A stretch of 64,000 nucleotides of DNA, from positions 1 through 64,000 of the forward strand of contig CAKRDD010000014.1 in the NCBI GenBank assembly GCA_934309345.1, read 5' to 3'. A model generated the notes under the pieces. It saw nothing but the letters and a program-made list of their open reading frames with translations, was not told the origin of the DNA and did not search any database. The position numbers and the translations under genes are program-made. Positions 42,290 through 51,463 of the stretch are shown in pieces. The stretch's first letter is position 1. Every line of letters begins with the position of its first letter. Origin of the DNA: an uncultured Mediterraneibacter sp. GTDB taxonomy: Bacteria > Bacillota > Clostridia > Lachnospirales > Lachnospiraceae.

Positions 42290-42982
42290 ATGATTTATTC
42301 ACACGAAGTAGAAATGATGTGTCCGGTAGCCCAGGGCGTAAACCATGGCGCAGCTCCAATTCCAGAAGAAGCTAAATGGGTAAAGGCAAAAGAAATCAAA
42401 GATATCTCCGGACTTACACACGGTGTAGGCTGGTGTGCTCCACAGCAGGGTACTTGTAAGCTCACACTGAACGTAAAAGACGGAATCATCCAGGAGGCAC
42501 TTGTTGAGACAATCGGATGTTCAGGAATGACACATTCCGCAGCTATGGCTTCTGAGATCCTTCCGGGAAGAACACTTCTTGAAGCTCTGAATACAGACCT
42601 TGTATGTGATGCTATCAACACAGCTATGAGAGAACTGTTCCTTCAGATTGTTTACGGAAGAACTCAGAGTGCATTCTCAGAGGACGGACTTCCGGTAGGA
42701 GCAGGACTTGAGGACCTTGGAAAAGGACTTCGTTCACAGGTTGGTACAATGTACGGAACACTGAAAAAAGGACCTCGTTATCTTGAGATGACAGATGGTT
42801 ATGTAACAGGAATCGCACTGAATGAAGATGATGAGATCATCGGATATCAGTTTGTAAACTTCGGTAAGATGATGGACTTCATCAAAGCTGGAGACGAGCC
42901 GGCTGTAGCGCTTGAGAAAGCTAAAGGACAGTACGGACGTGTTGACGATGCTGTTAAGATCATTGACCCAAGAAAAGAGTAA
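42290..42982 (+). CDS. Iron-sulfur cluster assembly scaffold-like protein
   Basis: The 230-residue protein resembles the NifU/IscU-like proteins encoded with GGGtGRT proteins. It contains VGWCAPQQGTCKLTL and ETIGCSGMTHSAAMAS, two Cys regions suited to cluster or metal binding, and an RSQVGTMYGTLKKGPRYL segment. The ATG at 42290 has GAAAGGAG at good spacing; a frame extension to 42206 lacks a binding site. Codon use is strongly biased, suggesting high expression. It is 14 bases before the GGGtGRT gene. The exact function is unknown, probably Fe-S related. Confidence 0.8.
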   Translation: MIYSHEVEMMCPVAQGVNHGAAPIPEEAKWVKAKEIKDISGLTHGVGWCAPQQGTCKLTLNVKDGIIQEALVETIGCSGMTHSAAMASEILPGRTLLEALNTDLVCDAINTAMRELFLQIVYGRTQSAFSEDGLPVGAGLEDLGKGLRSQVGTMYGTLKKGPRYLEMTDGYVTGIALNEDDEIIGYQFVNFGKMMDFIKAGDEPAVALEKAKGQYGRVDDAVKIIDPRKE

Positions 42983-42996
42983 GGAGGACTATTTCA

Positions 42997-44007
42997 ATGG
43001 CATTATTTGAATCATATGAAAGAAGAGAAAAACAGATTCTTGCAAAACTCGCTGAGTATGGAATCAACTCCATCGAAGAAGCTGCAGAAGTAACTAAAGC
43101 AGCTGGTCTTGACGTTTACAAGATGGTTGAGGGAATTCAGCCAATCTGTTTCGAGAACGCTAAGTGGGCTTACACAGTAGGTGCTGCTATCGCAATCAAA
43201 AAGGGATGTACAAAGGCAGCTGATGCAGCAGCAGCAATCGGAGAAGGACTTCAGTCTTTCTGTATTCCGGGATCTGTTGCAGATCAGAGAAAAGTTGGTC
43301 TTGGACATGGTAACCTTGGAAAAATGCTTCTTGAAGAAGATACAGAGTGCTTCGCATTCCTGGCTGGACACGAGTCATTCGCAGCAGCTGAGGGTGCTAT
43401 CGGTATCGCTGAGAAAGCAAACAAAGTTCGTAAAAAACCTCTGCGTGTTATCCTGAACGGTCTTGGAAAAGACGCTGCTCAGATTATTGCACGTATCAAC
43501 GGATTTACATATGTTGAGACAGAGCTTGACTATCACACAGGAGAACTGAAAGAAGTATTCCGTAAAGCATACTCTGAAGGACTTCGTGCGAAAGTTAACT
43601 GCTACGGAGCTAACGACGTAGTAGAAGGTGTTAAGATCATGTGGAAAGAGAATGTAGACGTATCTATCACAGGTAACTCTACAAACCCTACAAGATTCCA
43701 GCACCCAGTAGCAGGAACATATAAGAAAGAGCGTATCGAAGCTGGAAAGAAATACTTCTCAGTTGCTTCAGGTGGTGGTACAGGACGTACACTTCACCCA
43801 GACAACATGGCAGCTGGACCGGCTTCTTACGGAATGACAGATACAATGGGACGTATGCACTCTGATGCACAGTTCGCTGGATCTTCATCTGTACCGGCTC
43901 ACGTTGAGATGATGGGACTTATCGGAGCAGGAAACAACCCGATGGTTGGTATGACTGTTGCTGTAGCAGTTGCCGTAGAGGAAGCTGCAAAGGCTGGTAA
44001 ATTCTAA
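42997..44007 (+). CDS. GGGtGRT family protein
   Basis: This 336-residue protein has the motif SGGGTGRTLHPDNMAAGPAS that names the GGGtGRT family, common in anaerobic Clostridia and of unknown function. Other conserved features are LVSKEs-free glycine loops such as GLGHGNLGKML and VILNGLGKDAAQIIARINGF, consistent with a nucleotide- or cofactor-binding fold. It is co-transcribed with the Fe-S scaffold-like gene, AAGGAGG upstream, and ends at a strong terminator. Codon bias indicates an abundant protein. Confidence 0.88.
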   Translation: MALFESYERREKQILAKLAEYGINSIEEAAEVTKAAGLDVYKMVEGIQPICFENAKWAYTVGAAIAIKKGCTKAADAAAAIGEGLQSFCIPGSVADQRKVGLGHGNLGKMLLEEDTECFAFLAGHESFAAAEGAIGIAEKANKVRKKPLRVILNGLGKDAAQIIARINGFTYVETELDYHTGELKEVFRKAYSEGLRAKVNCYGANDVVEGVKIMWKENVDVSITGNSTNPTRFQHPVAGTYKKERIEAGKKYFSVASGGGTGRTLHPDNMAAGPASYGMTDTMGRMHSDAQFAGSSSVPAHVEMMGLIGAGNNPMVGMTVAVAVAVEEAAKAGKF

Positions 44008-44045
44008 GAATAGACAAAAATAGTCATAAAAATAATCAAAAAATT

Positions 44046-44082
44046 AGGAGATATTCACAAGATGTGTTTATCTCCTTTTTTT
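44046..44082 (+). terminator. Terminator after the GGGtGRT gene
   Basis: AGGAGATA (44046-44053) and TATCTCCT (44069-44076) form an 8-bp stem followed by T7, a standard rho-independent terminator. Confidence 0.88.
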
Positions 44083-44230
44083 AGTCAAAATATGGTTTCT
44101 GAATTATGTAAAAATTCACATAACTCAGAAACTTTTGTTATTTTTGCATTCTTGAATCACACACGAAACTGCGATGGCAATATGTTAATATGTCCACAGA
44201 AGAATTTTCCTAACATAAACGATAATAGTA

Positions 44231-44755
44231 CTACATCGGCATCTCTTCCACCAGACGTTCCTTCAGCATCTCCAATGCTGCTTTCACAGTATCCAGTCTG
44301 TTCTCCATCCGGCTTCCATTCCAACGACACTCTTTCACTGTCGTCTTTCCATTCAGATAACACCCGATATATACAAGACCAACCGGCTTTTCTTCTGTTC
44401 CACCTCCAGGTCCCGCAATTCCTGTTGCACTTAGTGCCGCGTCCGCATTCGCAGCCTTTGCCGCACCCTCAGCCATCTCATGTGCTGTCTGTTCGCTTAC
44501 AGCGCCGTAAGTTTCAAGTGTCTTATGTGACACTTGCACAAGACGCTCTTTTGCCTCATTCGAATACGTAACATATCCCTCATTCAACACATCTGATGCT
44601 CCCGCCACATTGACTAACGTTCCTGCAATCAATCCACCTGTACAGGATTCTGCTGTGGTCACATGAAGCTTACGCTCTGCAAGAAGATCTACCACAACTT
44701 CTTCCAGACTTTTCTCACCTGCAGCTTTCTCTTTAAAAAACCACTCCAGATACAT
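44231..44755 (-). CDS. pncC: Nicotinamide-nucleotide amidohydrolase (CinA C-terminal domain type)
   Basis: PncC deamidates nicotinamide mononucleotide in NAD salvage. The 174-residue protein is the stand-alone C-terminal domain of CinA: TTAESCTGGLIAGTLVNVAG, YVTYSNEAK, ATGIAGPGGGTEEKPVGLVY. It has no N-terminal molybdopterin-like domain. It is the last gene of rimO-pgsA-pncC, with GGAGG inside the end of pgsA. Confidence 0.93.
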   Translation of the reverse strand: MYLEWFFKEKAAGEKSLEEVVVDLLAERKLHVTTAESCTGGLIAGTLVNVAGASDVLNEGYVTYSNEAKERLVQVSHKTLETYGAVSEQTAHEMAEGAAKAANADAALSATGIAGPGGGTEEKPVGLVYIGCYLNGKTTVKECRWNGSRMENRLDTVKAALEMLKERLVEEMPM

Positions 44756-44758
44756 CTC

Positions 44759-45301
44759 TTACATGCCTCCCTTTGTAAGAACCTCTCTGTTTGTCCACAC
44801 ATAGTCCACCAGAGAAATCACAGTAAGTGCTGTGGCGATCCAGATCAGTACTGTTCCAACCATGTCGAATACACCACCAAAATCAGCAATCAGAACAATG
44901 ATCATTGCCATCTGGGAAACTGTCTTGAATTTTCCCCAGTAATTTGCTGCAATAACAACACCATTATCAGATGCTACCAGACGGAAGCCACTGATAATAA
45001 ACTCTCTTGCAATAATAACAATAACAACTGCTGTCGGAAGTTTTCCTGAAGGAATCAGACAGATCATTGCTGAGCAGACAAGAAGTTTATCTGCCAGCGG
45101 ATCCATAAACTTTCCAAAATTTGTTACAAGATTGTATTTTCTTGCAATCTTACCATCCAGCATATCTGTCAGGCTTGCAACAATAAAAAGTACAAGCGCG
45201 ATCCATTTATTCGCAGCTCCGCCTACATCTGTCAACATAAAGAAAACAAAAAACGGAACCATAATCACACGTAATACTGTTAATTTGTTTGGTAAATTCA
45301 T
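44759..45301 (-). CDS. pgsA: CDP-diacylglycerol-glycerol-3-phosphate 3-phosphatidyltransferase
   Basis: PgsA makes phosphatidylglycerol phosphate at the membrane. The 180-residue protein shows the CDP-alcohol phosphotransferase motif DMLDGKIARKYNLVTNFGKFMDPLADK (split here: DMLDGKIAR then GKFMDPLADK) and several hydrophobic helices. The start is 1 base after the rimO stop, with AGGAGAG inside rimO. It is typically found next to rimO in Firmicutes. Confidence 0.95.
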   Translation of the reverse strand: MNLPNKLTVLRVIMVPFFVFFMLTDVGGAANKWIALVLFIVASLTDMLDGKIARKYNLVTNFGKFMDPLADKLLVCSAMICLIPSGKLPTAVVIVIIAREFIISGFRLVASDNGVVIAANYWGKFKTVSQMAMIIVLIADFGGVFDMVGTVLIWIATALTVISLVDYVWTNREVLTKGGM

Positions 45302-45302
45302 A

Positions 45303-46625
45303 CTACATCAACTCTCCTATCAAATCATAATCTAATGCTCCGGTCACTTTAACCTTTGCAAAATCTCCGGAAATCAATTCTACGTCAGTATTGATAAAGA
45401 TCAGGCCGTCTACATTCGGTGCATCACGATAAGTTCTTCCAACGTAGGCATTCTCATCTGCGACTTTACCTTCGATCATGACAAGAACTTCTCTTCCAAT
45501 CATGTCTTCCGCTTTATCGAATGCAATTTCCTGCTGAAGTTCCATGATATCTGCCTGACGATTCTCTTTCACTTCTTCATCAATCTGATCTTCGAATGTG
45601 GCTGCCGGTGTATCTTCCTCCGGAGAATACGTAAATGCTCCAAGACGATCAAACTCGAGTGTGTCAATGAATTCCATCACCTCTTCATGCTGCTCCTGCG
45701 TCTCTCCCGGAAAACCTGTGATCAGTGTTGTTCTAAGACAGATATCCGGAATTTCCTTACGAAGCTTCTGCACAATGTCAATCAGCTCCTGTTTTGAAGT
45801 TCTGCGTCCCATTCTCTTCAAGATGGTATCATTCGCATGCTGGATTGGGAGATCAAGATAATGACAGATCTTCGGTTCTTCTTTCATTACCTGGATCAGT
45901 TCATCTGTGATTTCCTCCGGATAACAATATAAAATACGGATCCAACGGATTCCACTGATCTTGCAAAGTTCACGGAGCAGCTTTGGAAGAGATTTCTCTC
46001 CATAAAGATCTTTTCCATAAAGCGTTGTCTCCTGAGCAACAAGAATCAATTCTTTTACGCCCTGCGCTGCCAGATCCTGTGCTTCTTTCAGAAGGCGTTC
46101 CATCGGCACACTTCTGAAGTTTCCACGGATTTTCGGAATGATGCAGTACGTACAATGTTTGTCACATCCTTCTGCGATCTTCAGATATGCAAAATGTCCT
46201 CCTGTTGTTACAAGACGCTTCGTCTCCGGTAATGGAAGAGCATCAAGGTCAGCTGTCATAACTTCATGTTGTCCGGCAAGTGCCGCATCTACCGCATCCA
46301 GAATGCGATCATATGCAGTTGTTCCAAGAACTTCATCTACCTCCGGAATCTCATCAAGAATCTCCTGACGATAACGCTCTGCCATACATCCTGTAACGAT
46401 CAATGCCTTTGCACTGCCATTCTTCTTATATTCTGCCATCTCAAGAATATTCTGGATGCTTTCCTCTTTCGCATCATGGATAAAACAACAGGTGTTGATC
46501 ACAATAATATCAGCCTCCTGTTCATCATTCGTCATCTCGTAACCTCTTGAAGCAAGCATTCCAAGCATTACTTCTGTATCCACCAGATTTTTATCACATC
46601 CTAAGGATATAAAAAGTATCTTCAT
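45303..46625 (-). CDS. rimO: Ribosomal protein S12 methylthiotransferase
   Basis: RimO adds a methylthio group to an Asp of ribosomal protein S12. The 440-residue radical SAM enzyme has an N-terminal UPF0004 domain with cysteines (SLGCDKNLVDTE, NTCCFIHDAKEES, TGCMAERY), the SAM cluster motif CDKHCTYCIIP (CxxxCxxC) and a C-terminal TRAM domain. AGGAGG precedes the ATG. It leads rimO-pgsA-pncC. Confidence 0.95.
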   Translation of the reverse strand: MKILFISLGCDKNLVDTEVMLGMLASRGYEMTNDEQEADIIVINTCCFIHDAKEESIQNILEMAEYKKNGSAKALIVTGCMAERYRQEILDEIPEVDEVLGTTAYDRILDAVDAALAGQHEVMTADLDALPLPETKRLVTTGGHFAYLKIAEGCDKHCTYCIIPKIRGNFRSVPMERLLKEAQDLAAQGVKELILVAQETTLYGKDLYGEKSLPKLLRELCKISGIRWIRILYCYPEEITDELIQVMKEEPKICHYLDLPIQHANDTILKRMGRRTSKQELIDIVQKLRKEIPDICLRTTLITGFPGETQEQHEEVMEFIDTLEFDRLGAFTYSPEEDTPAATFEDQIDEEVKENRQADIMELQQEIAFDKAEDMIGREVLVMIEGKVADENAYVGRTYRDAPNVDGLIFINTDVELISGDFAKVKVTGALDYDLIGELM

Positions 46626-46784
46626 ATATTAGTAAAACCTCCTGGTCATCCTTTCTAAAAAAATATAAATAAATCTCACCTTCTGTGCATCATTTCATAC
46701 ATTCCATGCATGCACAAAACGTTCAACAACAACGTCAAAAGAGCAGATTGCATTTTCTGCATCTGCTCCGTTACTGTTCTGATT

Positions 46785-47030
46785 CTACTCTTCGTCAGTG
46801 TCCTCAGGTAAGATCTTAAGCTCACCTTCATTCAGTTCTTCGATTGCAATGGAAAGCGGCTTCTGTCCGTCTTTCACAGGTACAAGCGGAAGTTCTCCGG
46901 CGATCAGCTGTCTTGCACGCTTAGATGTAGCCATTACGATAGAATAACGGCTGTTTACAACCTTAGAATCTCCCTCTTCAACGTCTTTGTTAACTACTTT
47001 CATCAAGTCAGTATAAGATGGATGCAGCAT
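46785..47030 (-). CDS. rpoZ: RNA polymerase omega subunit
   Basis: This 81-residue protein has the omega subunit motif SRYSIVMATSKRARQLI and an acidic C-terminal tail. Omega supports RNA polymerase assembly and stability. It follows gmk by 1 base (AAAGGAG at the end of gmk), the usual gmk-rpoZ arrangement. The 160 bases between rpoZ and rimO show no gene. Confidence 0.93.
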   Translation of the reverse strand: MLHPSYTDLMKVVNKDVEEGDSKVVNSRYSIVMATSKRARQLIAGELPLVPVKDGQKPLSIAIEELNEGELKILPEDTDEE

Positions 47031-47031
47031 A

Positions 47032-47667
47032 TTAATTTTCTCCTTTCAACTCTTCCAATTCTTCTTTTATGTCATTCATAAAATTCACATTGCGTGAACT
47101 TCTGTGGTGTTCTCCCTGGATAATAGAATGCATCTCTTCAACACAATCATCCAGTTCATCATTCACGACAAGATAGTCATAAGCACTCATTCCCTCTGCC
47201 TCTTCACAGGCACGGTTCATTCTGGATTCAATGACCTCCATCGTCTCTGTCCCTCTTCCTACCAGACGGGACTTCAGTTCTCTGGCATTCGGCGGTGTCA
47301 CAAACATCAGAAGTGTATCCGGGAATTTCTCTTTCACTTTCAGTGCTCCCTGAATCTCAATCTCAAGAATCACATCTTTCCCTTCATCCAACATCTTCTC
47401 AACATATGCGCGCGGTGTGCCATAATAGTTTTCCACGTATTTAGCATACTCTATCAATTCATTATTGGCAATCATTTTTTCAAATTTCTCCCTGGAAAGG
47501 AAGAAATATTCTCTGCCATCTACTTCTCCATCACGTGGATTTCTCGTTGTTGCAGAGATGGATAAAGCATAATTCTCCGGATATTTTTTCATCAATTCTT
47601 TCATCAATGTACCTTTTCCGGCTCCTGAGAATCCGGATACGACAATCAAAATACCTTTCTTATTCAT
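47032..47667 (-). CDS. gmk: Guanylate kinase
   Basis: Gmk phosphorylates GMP to GDP with ATP. The 211-residue enzyme has P-loop SGFSGAGKGTLMKEL, GMP-binding segment SISATTRNPRDGEVDGREYFF (seen as TTRNPRDGEVDG) and EIQGALKVK. It lies between yicC and rpoZ on the same strand, 19 bases from yicC. Confidence 0.96.
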   Translation of the reverse strand: MNKKGILIVVSGFSGAGKGTLMKELMKKYPENYALSISATTRNPRDGEVDGREYFFLSREKFEKMIANNELIEYAKYVENYYGTPRAYVEKMLDEGKDVILEIEIQGALKVKEKFPDTLLMFVTPPNARELKSRLVGRGTETMEVIESRMNRACEEAEGMSAYDYLVVNDELDDCVEEMHSIIQGEHHRSSRNVNFMNDIKEELEELKGEN

Positions 47668-47686
47668 GATCCTGCCCTCTTTTACT

Positions 47687-48565
47687 CTATTCTATATTCT
47701 GTATCTGTTCTCTGATCTTCTCGATCTCTGTCTTCAGACTGATTGCATGATTGGAAACCTCGATATCATTCGCTTTAGACAAAATCGTATTTGCTTCACG
47801 ATTCATCTCCTGCGCAATGAAATCCAGCTTACGCCCGATTCCTTCTTTCTCCTCCAATGTTGCTCTCATATGCTGAATATGGCTCTTCAACCGCACAACT
47901 TCCTCATCTGTACAGATCTTATCTGCATACAGAATCACTTCTGCTGCCAGACGGTTTTCTTCCATCTGTGTATCTGCCAGCAGCTCAGCTACCTTCTCTT
48001 CCAGCTTCTGTCGGTATTCTGCCACAATCTGTGGAGAACGTTCTTCTACCTCAGAGACTTCCTGTTCCAGAAATGTAAGCTTTGCAAGAATATCTTTCTT
48101 CAGGTTCTCACCCTCTGTTATTCTCGTCTCAACAAACTGTGCAAAAGCCCCTTCCAGTGCTTTCTTCAGTCCATTCCAAAGCTCCTCTTCATCTTCCACC
48201 TGCTCTTCCATCGTAAGAACTTCCGGAAATCTTGCAAGTGCAGATACGCTGATGTCATTTTCCAGCCCGAATTCTTCTTCCATCTGCTTAAAATATTTCA
48301 TATATTCTGCCGCGATCAATGGATTATATTTCACAGAGCTCTGCGCCTGTGACAGATCTTCATATGTAATAAAGATATCAACTTTCCCGCGGTTCGCATA
48401 GGACTTCAGAAGTGTCCGGATGGATGTTTCAAAAAAATTAAGTTTCTTCGGCATTCTGATGTTCACATCAAGATAACGGTGGTTTACACTCTTTAACTCA
48501 ACGGTAAACTTCTTAGAATCCTGCTGAATCTCACATCTGCCAAAGCCTGTCATACTTTTGATCAT
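47687..48565 (-). CDS. YicC family endoribonuclease-like protein
   Basis: The 292-residue protein starts with IKSMTGFGR, hallmark of the YicC family (YicC-like N-terminal and DUF1732 C-terminal domains; motifs SVNHRYLDV, RLKSHIQHM and FIAQEMNREANTILSK). Some members are stress-related endoribonucleases. The start is ATG 48565 with GAGGATGAAG; an extension to 48790 would run across the rqcH promoter. It is first in yicC-gmk-rpoZ, divergent from rqcH. Confidence 0.92.
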   Translation of the reverse strand: MIKSMTGFGRCEIQQDSKKFTVELKSVNHRYLDVNIRMPKKLNFFETSIRTLLKSYANRGKVDIFITYEDLSQAQSSVKYNPLIAAEYMKYFKQMEEEFGLENDISVSALARFPEVLTMEEQVEDEEELWNGLKKALEGAFAQFVETRITEGENLKKDILAKLTFLEQEVSEVEERSPQIVAEYRQKLEEKVAELLADTQMEENRLAAEVILYADKICTDEEVVRLKSHIQHMRATLEEKEGIGRKLDFIAQEMNREANTILSKANDIEVSNHAISLKTEIEKIREQIQNIE

Positions 48566-48705
48566 TGTCTTCATCCTCTGTTTACTATAATCTAATCTAT
48601 TATACATCAAATGTTTGTAAATGGTCAACAAGTCTTTTATAAAGATTCGATTTATGTTACAATAAAAAAATATGAAAACAAACCTTTTATTCAGGAGGAA
48701 ACAAT

Positions 48706-50442
48706 ATGGCTTTTGATGGAATCGTTGTAGCGAGTCTCGCCAGCGAATTAAAACATAAATTATTAAACGGAAGAATCTCAAAGATTGCACAGCCGGAAGC
48801 AGATGAGCTTCTTCTGACAGTCAAATCAACGGAAGGTCAGTATCGTCTGTCGATTTCGGCGGATGCTTCTCTTCCTCTGGTCTATCTGACCTCGAAGAAT
48901 AAGCCAAGTCCGATGACCGCCCCAAACTTCTGTATGCTTCTGCGCAAACATATCAGCGGCGGCCGCATTGTTGATATCTGGCAGCCGGGACTTGAGCGTA
49001 TCATTCATTTTACGATTGAACATCTCGACGAACTTGGTGACCTTTGCCGAAAAGACCTGATCGTTGAAATTATGGGAAAGCACAGCAATATTATTTTCTG
49101 TAACGATCAGGGTAAGATCATCGACAGTATCAAACATGTGTCTGCGCAGATGAGTTCTGTCCGTGAAGTACTTCCGGGGAGAGATTATTTTATCCCGGAT
49201 ACCATGCAGAAAGCAGATCCGCTCACGGTAACTTCCGAAGAATTTGCAGCACATCTGACAGGTAAACCGATGCCACTTGCCAAAGCAATTTATACAAGTT
49301 TTACCGGAATCAGTCCTGTAACTGCGGAGGAGATCTGCTGCCTTGCAGGAATGGATTCTTCTGTCCCGGCCCAGGAGTATTCTGCTGATATTTTACTTCA
49401 TCTATATACACAGTTTGAGATTTATTTATCCGCGATCAAAGAAGATACCTTTTCACCTGCTATTTATTTCGACGGAAAAGAGCCAAAAGAATTCTCTGCG
49501 CTTCCACTGAGTCATTTTGTCAACTATACGAGGGTAGAATATGATTCTGTTTCCGAAGTACTTGAGACTTATTATTCGACACGCAGTCTTATCACCCGCA
49601 TCCGACAGAAATCGGTTGATCTGCGTCATGTAGTTCAGACTGCATTAGAACGAAACCGAAAAAAATATGACTTGCAGCTGCGTCAGTTGAAAGACACAGA
49701 AAATCGTGAAAAATTTAAAGTGTATGGAGAATTGATCAACACTTATGGATACAATCTGGAGGAAGGTGCAAAGACTCTTGAATGTCTGAACTATTACACC
49801 AATGAAATGGTATCCATTCCGATGGATCCATTAAAAACACCACAGGAGAACTCCCAGCGTTATTTTGCGAAATATAACAAGCAAAAACGTACTTTTGAAG
49901 CACTTTCTGTTCTTTGCAAAGAGACACTGGATGAGATTACTTATCTGGAATCCATTCAGACAGCACTTGATATTGCACTGACAGAAGATGATCTTGCCGA
50001 AATCAAAGAAGAGCTCACAAACTCCGGCTACATCCGCAGAAAATATACAAAGAAAAAAGTCAAGATCAAAAACAAACCACTCCATTACATTTCCAGTGAC
50101 GGTTATCATATGTATGTCGGAAAGAATAATCTTCAGAACGAAGAACTGACATTCCACTTTGCAGTCGGAAATGACTGGTGGTTCCATGCAAAACAAGCTC
50201 CGGGATCTCATGTCATTGTCAAAACACATGGAAATGAACTTCCGGACCGCACATTCGAAGAAGCAGCCAGACTTGCAGCTTATTATTCCAGCATGCGTGG
50301 TTCCGATAAAGTTGAGATTGACTACGTGGAGAAAAAACAGGTCAAAAAACCAAACGGCGGGAAACCTGGATTTGTCGTCTATTATACAAATTACTCCATG
50401 GTGATCGACAGTGATATCAGCAATATAGAAGAACTTGAGTAA
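48706..50442 (+). CDS. rqcH: Ribosome-associated quality control protein RqcH (NFACT family)
   Basis: RqcH binds stalled 50S subunits and adds C-terminal alanine tails to nascent chains. The 578-residue protein has the NFACT-N start MAFDGIVVASLASELKHKL, coiled-coil middle (about 290-420) and NFACT-R segment DGYHMYVGKNNLQNEELTF and WWFHAKQAPGSHVIVK. It is also known as the fibronectin-binding FbpA type. AGGAGG precedes the ATG. It stands alone, divergent from yicC. Confidence 0.95.
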   Translation: MAFDGIVVASLASELKHKLLNGRISKIAQPEADELLLTVKSTEGQYRLSISADASLPLVYLTSKNKPSPMTAPNFCMLLRKHISGGRIVDIWQPGLERIIHFTIEHLDELGDLCRKDLIVEIMGKHSNIIFCNDQGKIIDSIKHVSAQMSSVREVLPGRDYFIPDTMQKADPLTVTSEEFAAHLTGKPMPLAKAIYTSFTGISPVTAEEICCLAGMDSSVPAQEYSADILLHLYTQFEIYLSAIKEDTFSPAIYFDGKEPKEFSALPLSHFVNYTRVEYDSVSEVLETYYSTRSLITRIRQKSVDLRHVVQTALERNRKKYDLQLRQLKDTENREKFKVYGELINTYGYNLEEGAKTLECLNYYTNEMVSIPMDPLKTPQENSQRYFAKYNKQKRTFEALSVLCKETLDEITYLESIQTALDIALTEDDLAEIKEELTNSGYIRRKYTKKKVKIKNKPLHYISSDGYHMYVGKNNLQNEELTFHFAVGNDWWFHAKQAPGSHVIVKTHGNELPDRTFEEAARLAAYYSSMRGSDKVEIDYVEKKQVKKPNGGKPGFVVYYTNYSMVIDSDISNIEELE

Positions 50443-50483
50443 TATGAAACCTGTATAATATGAAATAAGTGGCAATAACATAA

Positions 50484-50536
50484 AAGAAGGAAGACTTCAG
50501 CGGCATGAGCCCGGTCTGAAGCTTCCTTCTTTTTAT
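50484..50536 (+). terminator. Terminator after rqcH
   Basis: AAGAAGGAAG-A-CTTCAG pairs with CTGAAG-CTTCCTTCTT, about 15 bp with one bulge, followed by T-rich TTTTTAT. On the other strand it also faces the end of the lipoprotein gene. Confidence 0.8.
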
Positions 50537-50572
50537 ATAGCATCAACCATAGGATTTCTGGCAACGTTTCAT

Positions 50573-51457
50573 TTATTTCGCAGAATTCTTTATTTCATCC
50601 GGAACATGGATCTCATCCACCTTGTTATAATCTGTAAACTGAAGCACGATCGAGTAAAGATTTACTTTCGTAGTCTCTCCGTAAGACTTATATAAGTCTC
50701 CCATTACATCACTCATGTCTACAACGATCTTCGCCGGAAGCAGCTCTTCTTTGTAAATGTCAAAAATAACAGGGATTTCCAAATTACGGATCGCATCCTC
50801 CTCCGGGAGGTTCACCAGATGATACGCTTCTACCATCTCTTTGCCAAGAAGCCCCATGAGCTCCGTTCCTGTTACATTGCCATACAACTGATAACATGCT
50901 TTGCCATTTACCGTTGTCTCCTGCTCGGACAGGTGGAACGACTCAAGCGCTTTCCCCTCCTGCGCGAAAATATTTCCGTCAATACCAAGGTGATTCTCGC
51001 TGTTTCCTTCTGCACTCTCTTTCTTCCAGGATCCGTTTGTGCCACTATATGTCACTTGTTTTCCGTCTTCCTCTACCTGATAAAGTTCCAGATCTGCAGA
51101 TACTTCAGAATCTTTGATCGTCACCTTAGCAGTTCCTTTCGCATGACCAGCCGGAGGCTCTGTCGTGTTCTCCAGATCCATCTCCATGTTCACTTCCATC
51201 AGATTTAAAATATCAGACATCTGAATTGCCAGCTCCACATGGTTTGCTGAAGAAGTTACTTTCTGCATATTTTCCGAAGACTGACGAAAAATCTTCTTTG
51301 CATTCATCTTCCCGGCACATCCAGAACAAAACAACATAACCGTAACAAGTACGATCAGTAACTGTACAGATAACAGCTTTTTGCAAAATCCACTTTTGTT
51401 TTTCTCTTCTGTTATTCCATTTTCCAAGCTCTGTTTGACTCTAAAAGCCTTCCACAC
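50573..51457 (-). CDS. Secreted lipoprotein, DUF6612-like
   Basis: The 294-residue protein has a basic N terminus, a hydrophobic segment VQLLIVLVTVMLF and a lipobox-like CSGC (Cys47) followed by AGKMNAKKIF, so it is likely a lipid-anchored outer-face protein. The rest resembles small lipoproteins with LolA/LppX-like beta folds (QMSDILNLMEVNMEMDLENT). The ligand is unknown. The start is GTG 51457 with GGAG nine bases upstream. It lies 7 bases after the DUF815 ATPase gene, so the two are co-transcribed. Confidence 0.78.
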   Translation of the reverse strand: MWKAFRVKQSLENGITEEKNKSGFCKKLLSVQLLIVLVTVMLFCSGCAGKMNAKKIFRQSSENMQKVTSSANHVELAIQMSDILNLMEVNMEMDLENTTEPPAGHAKGTAKVTIKDSEVSADLELYQVEEDGKQVTYSGTNGSWKKESAEGNSENHLGIDGNIFAQEGKALESFHLSEQETTVNGKACYQLYGNVTGTELMGLLGKEMVEAYHLVNLPEEDAIRNLEIPVIFDIYKEELLPAKIVVDMSDVMGDLYKSYGETTKVNLYSIVLQFTDYNKVDEIHVPDEIKNSAK

Positions 51458-51463
51458 AATGCA

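Noticed and set aside
48566..48790. Longer start for the YicC protein
   Set aside because: It overlaps the rqcH start and promoter, is rich in unlikely residues, and the family starts with IKSMTGFGR.
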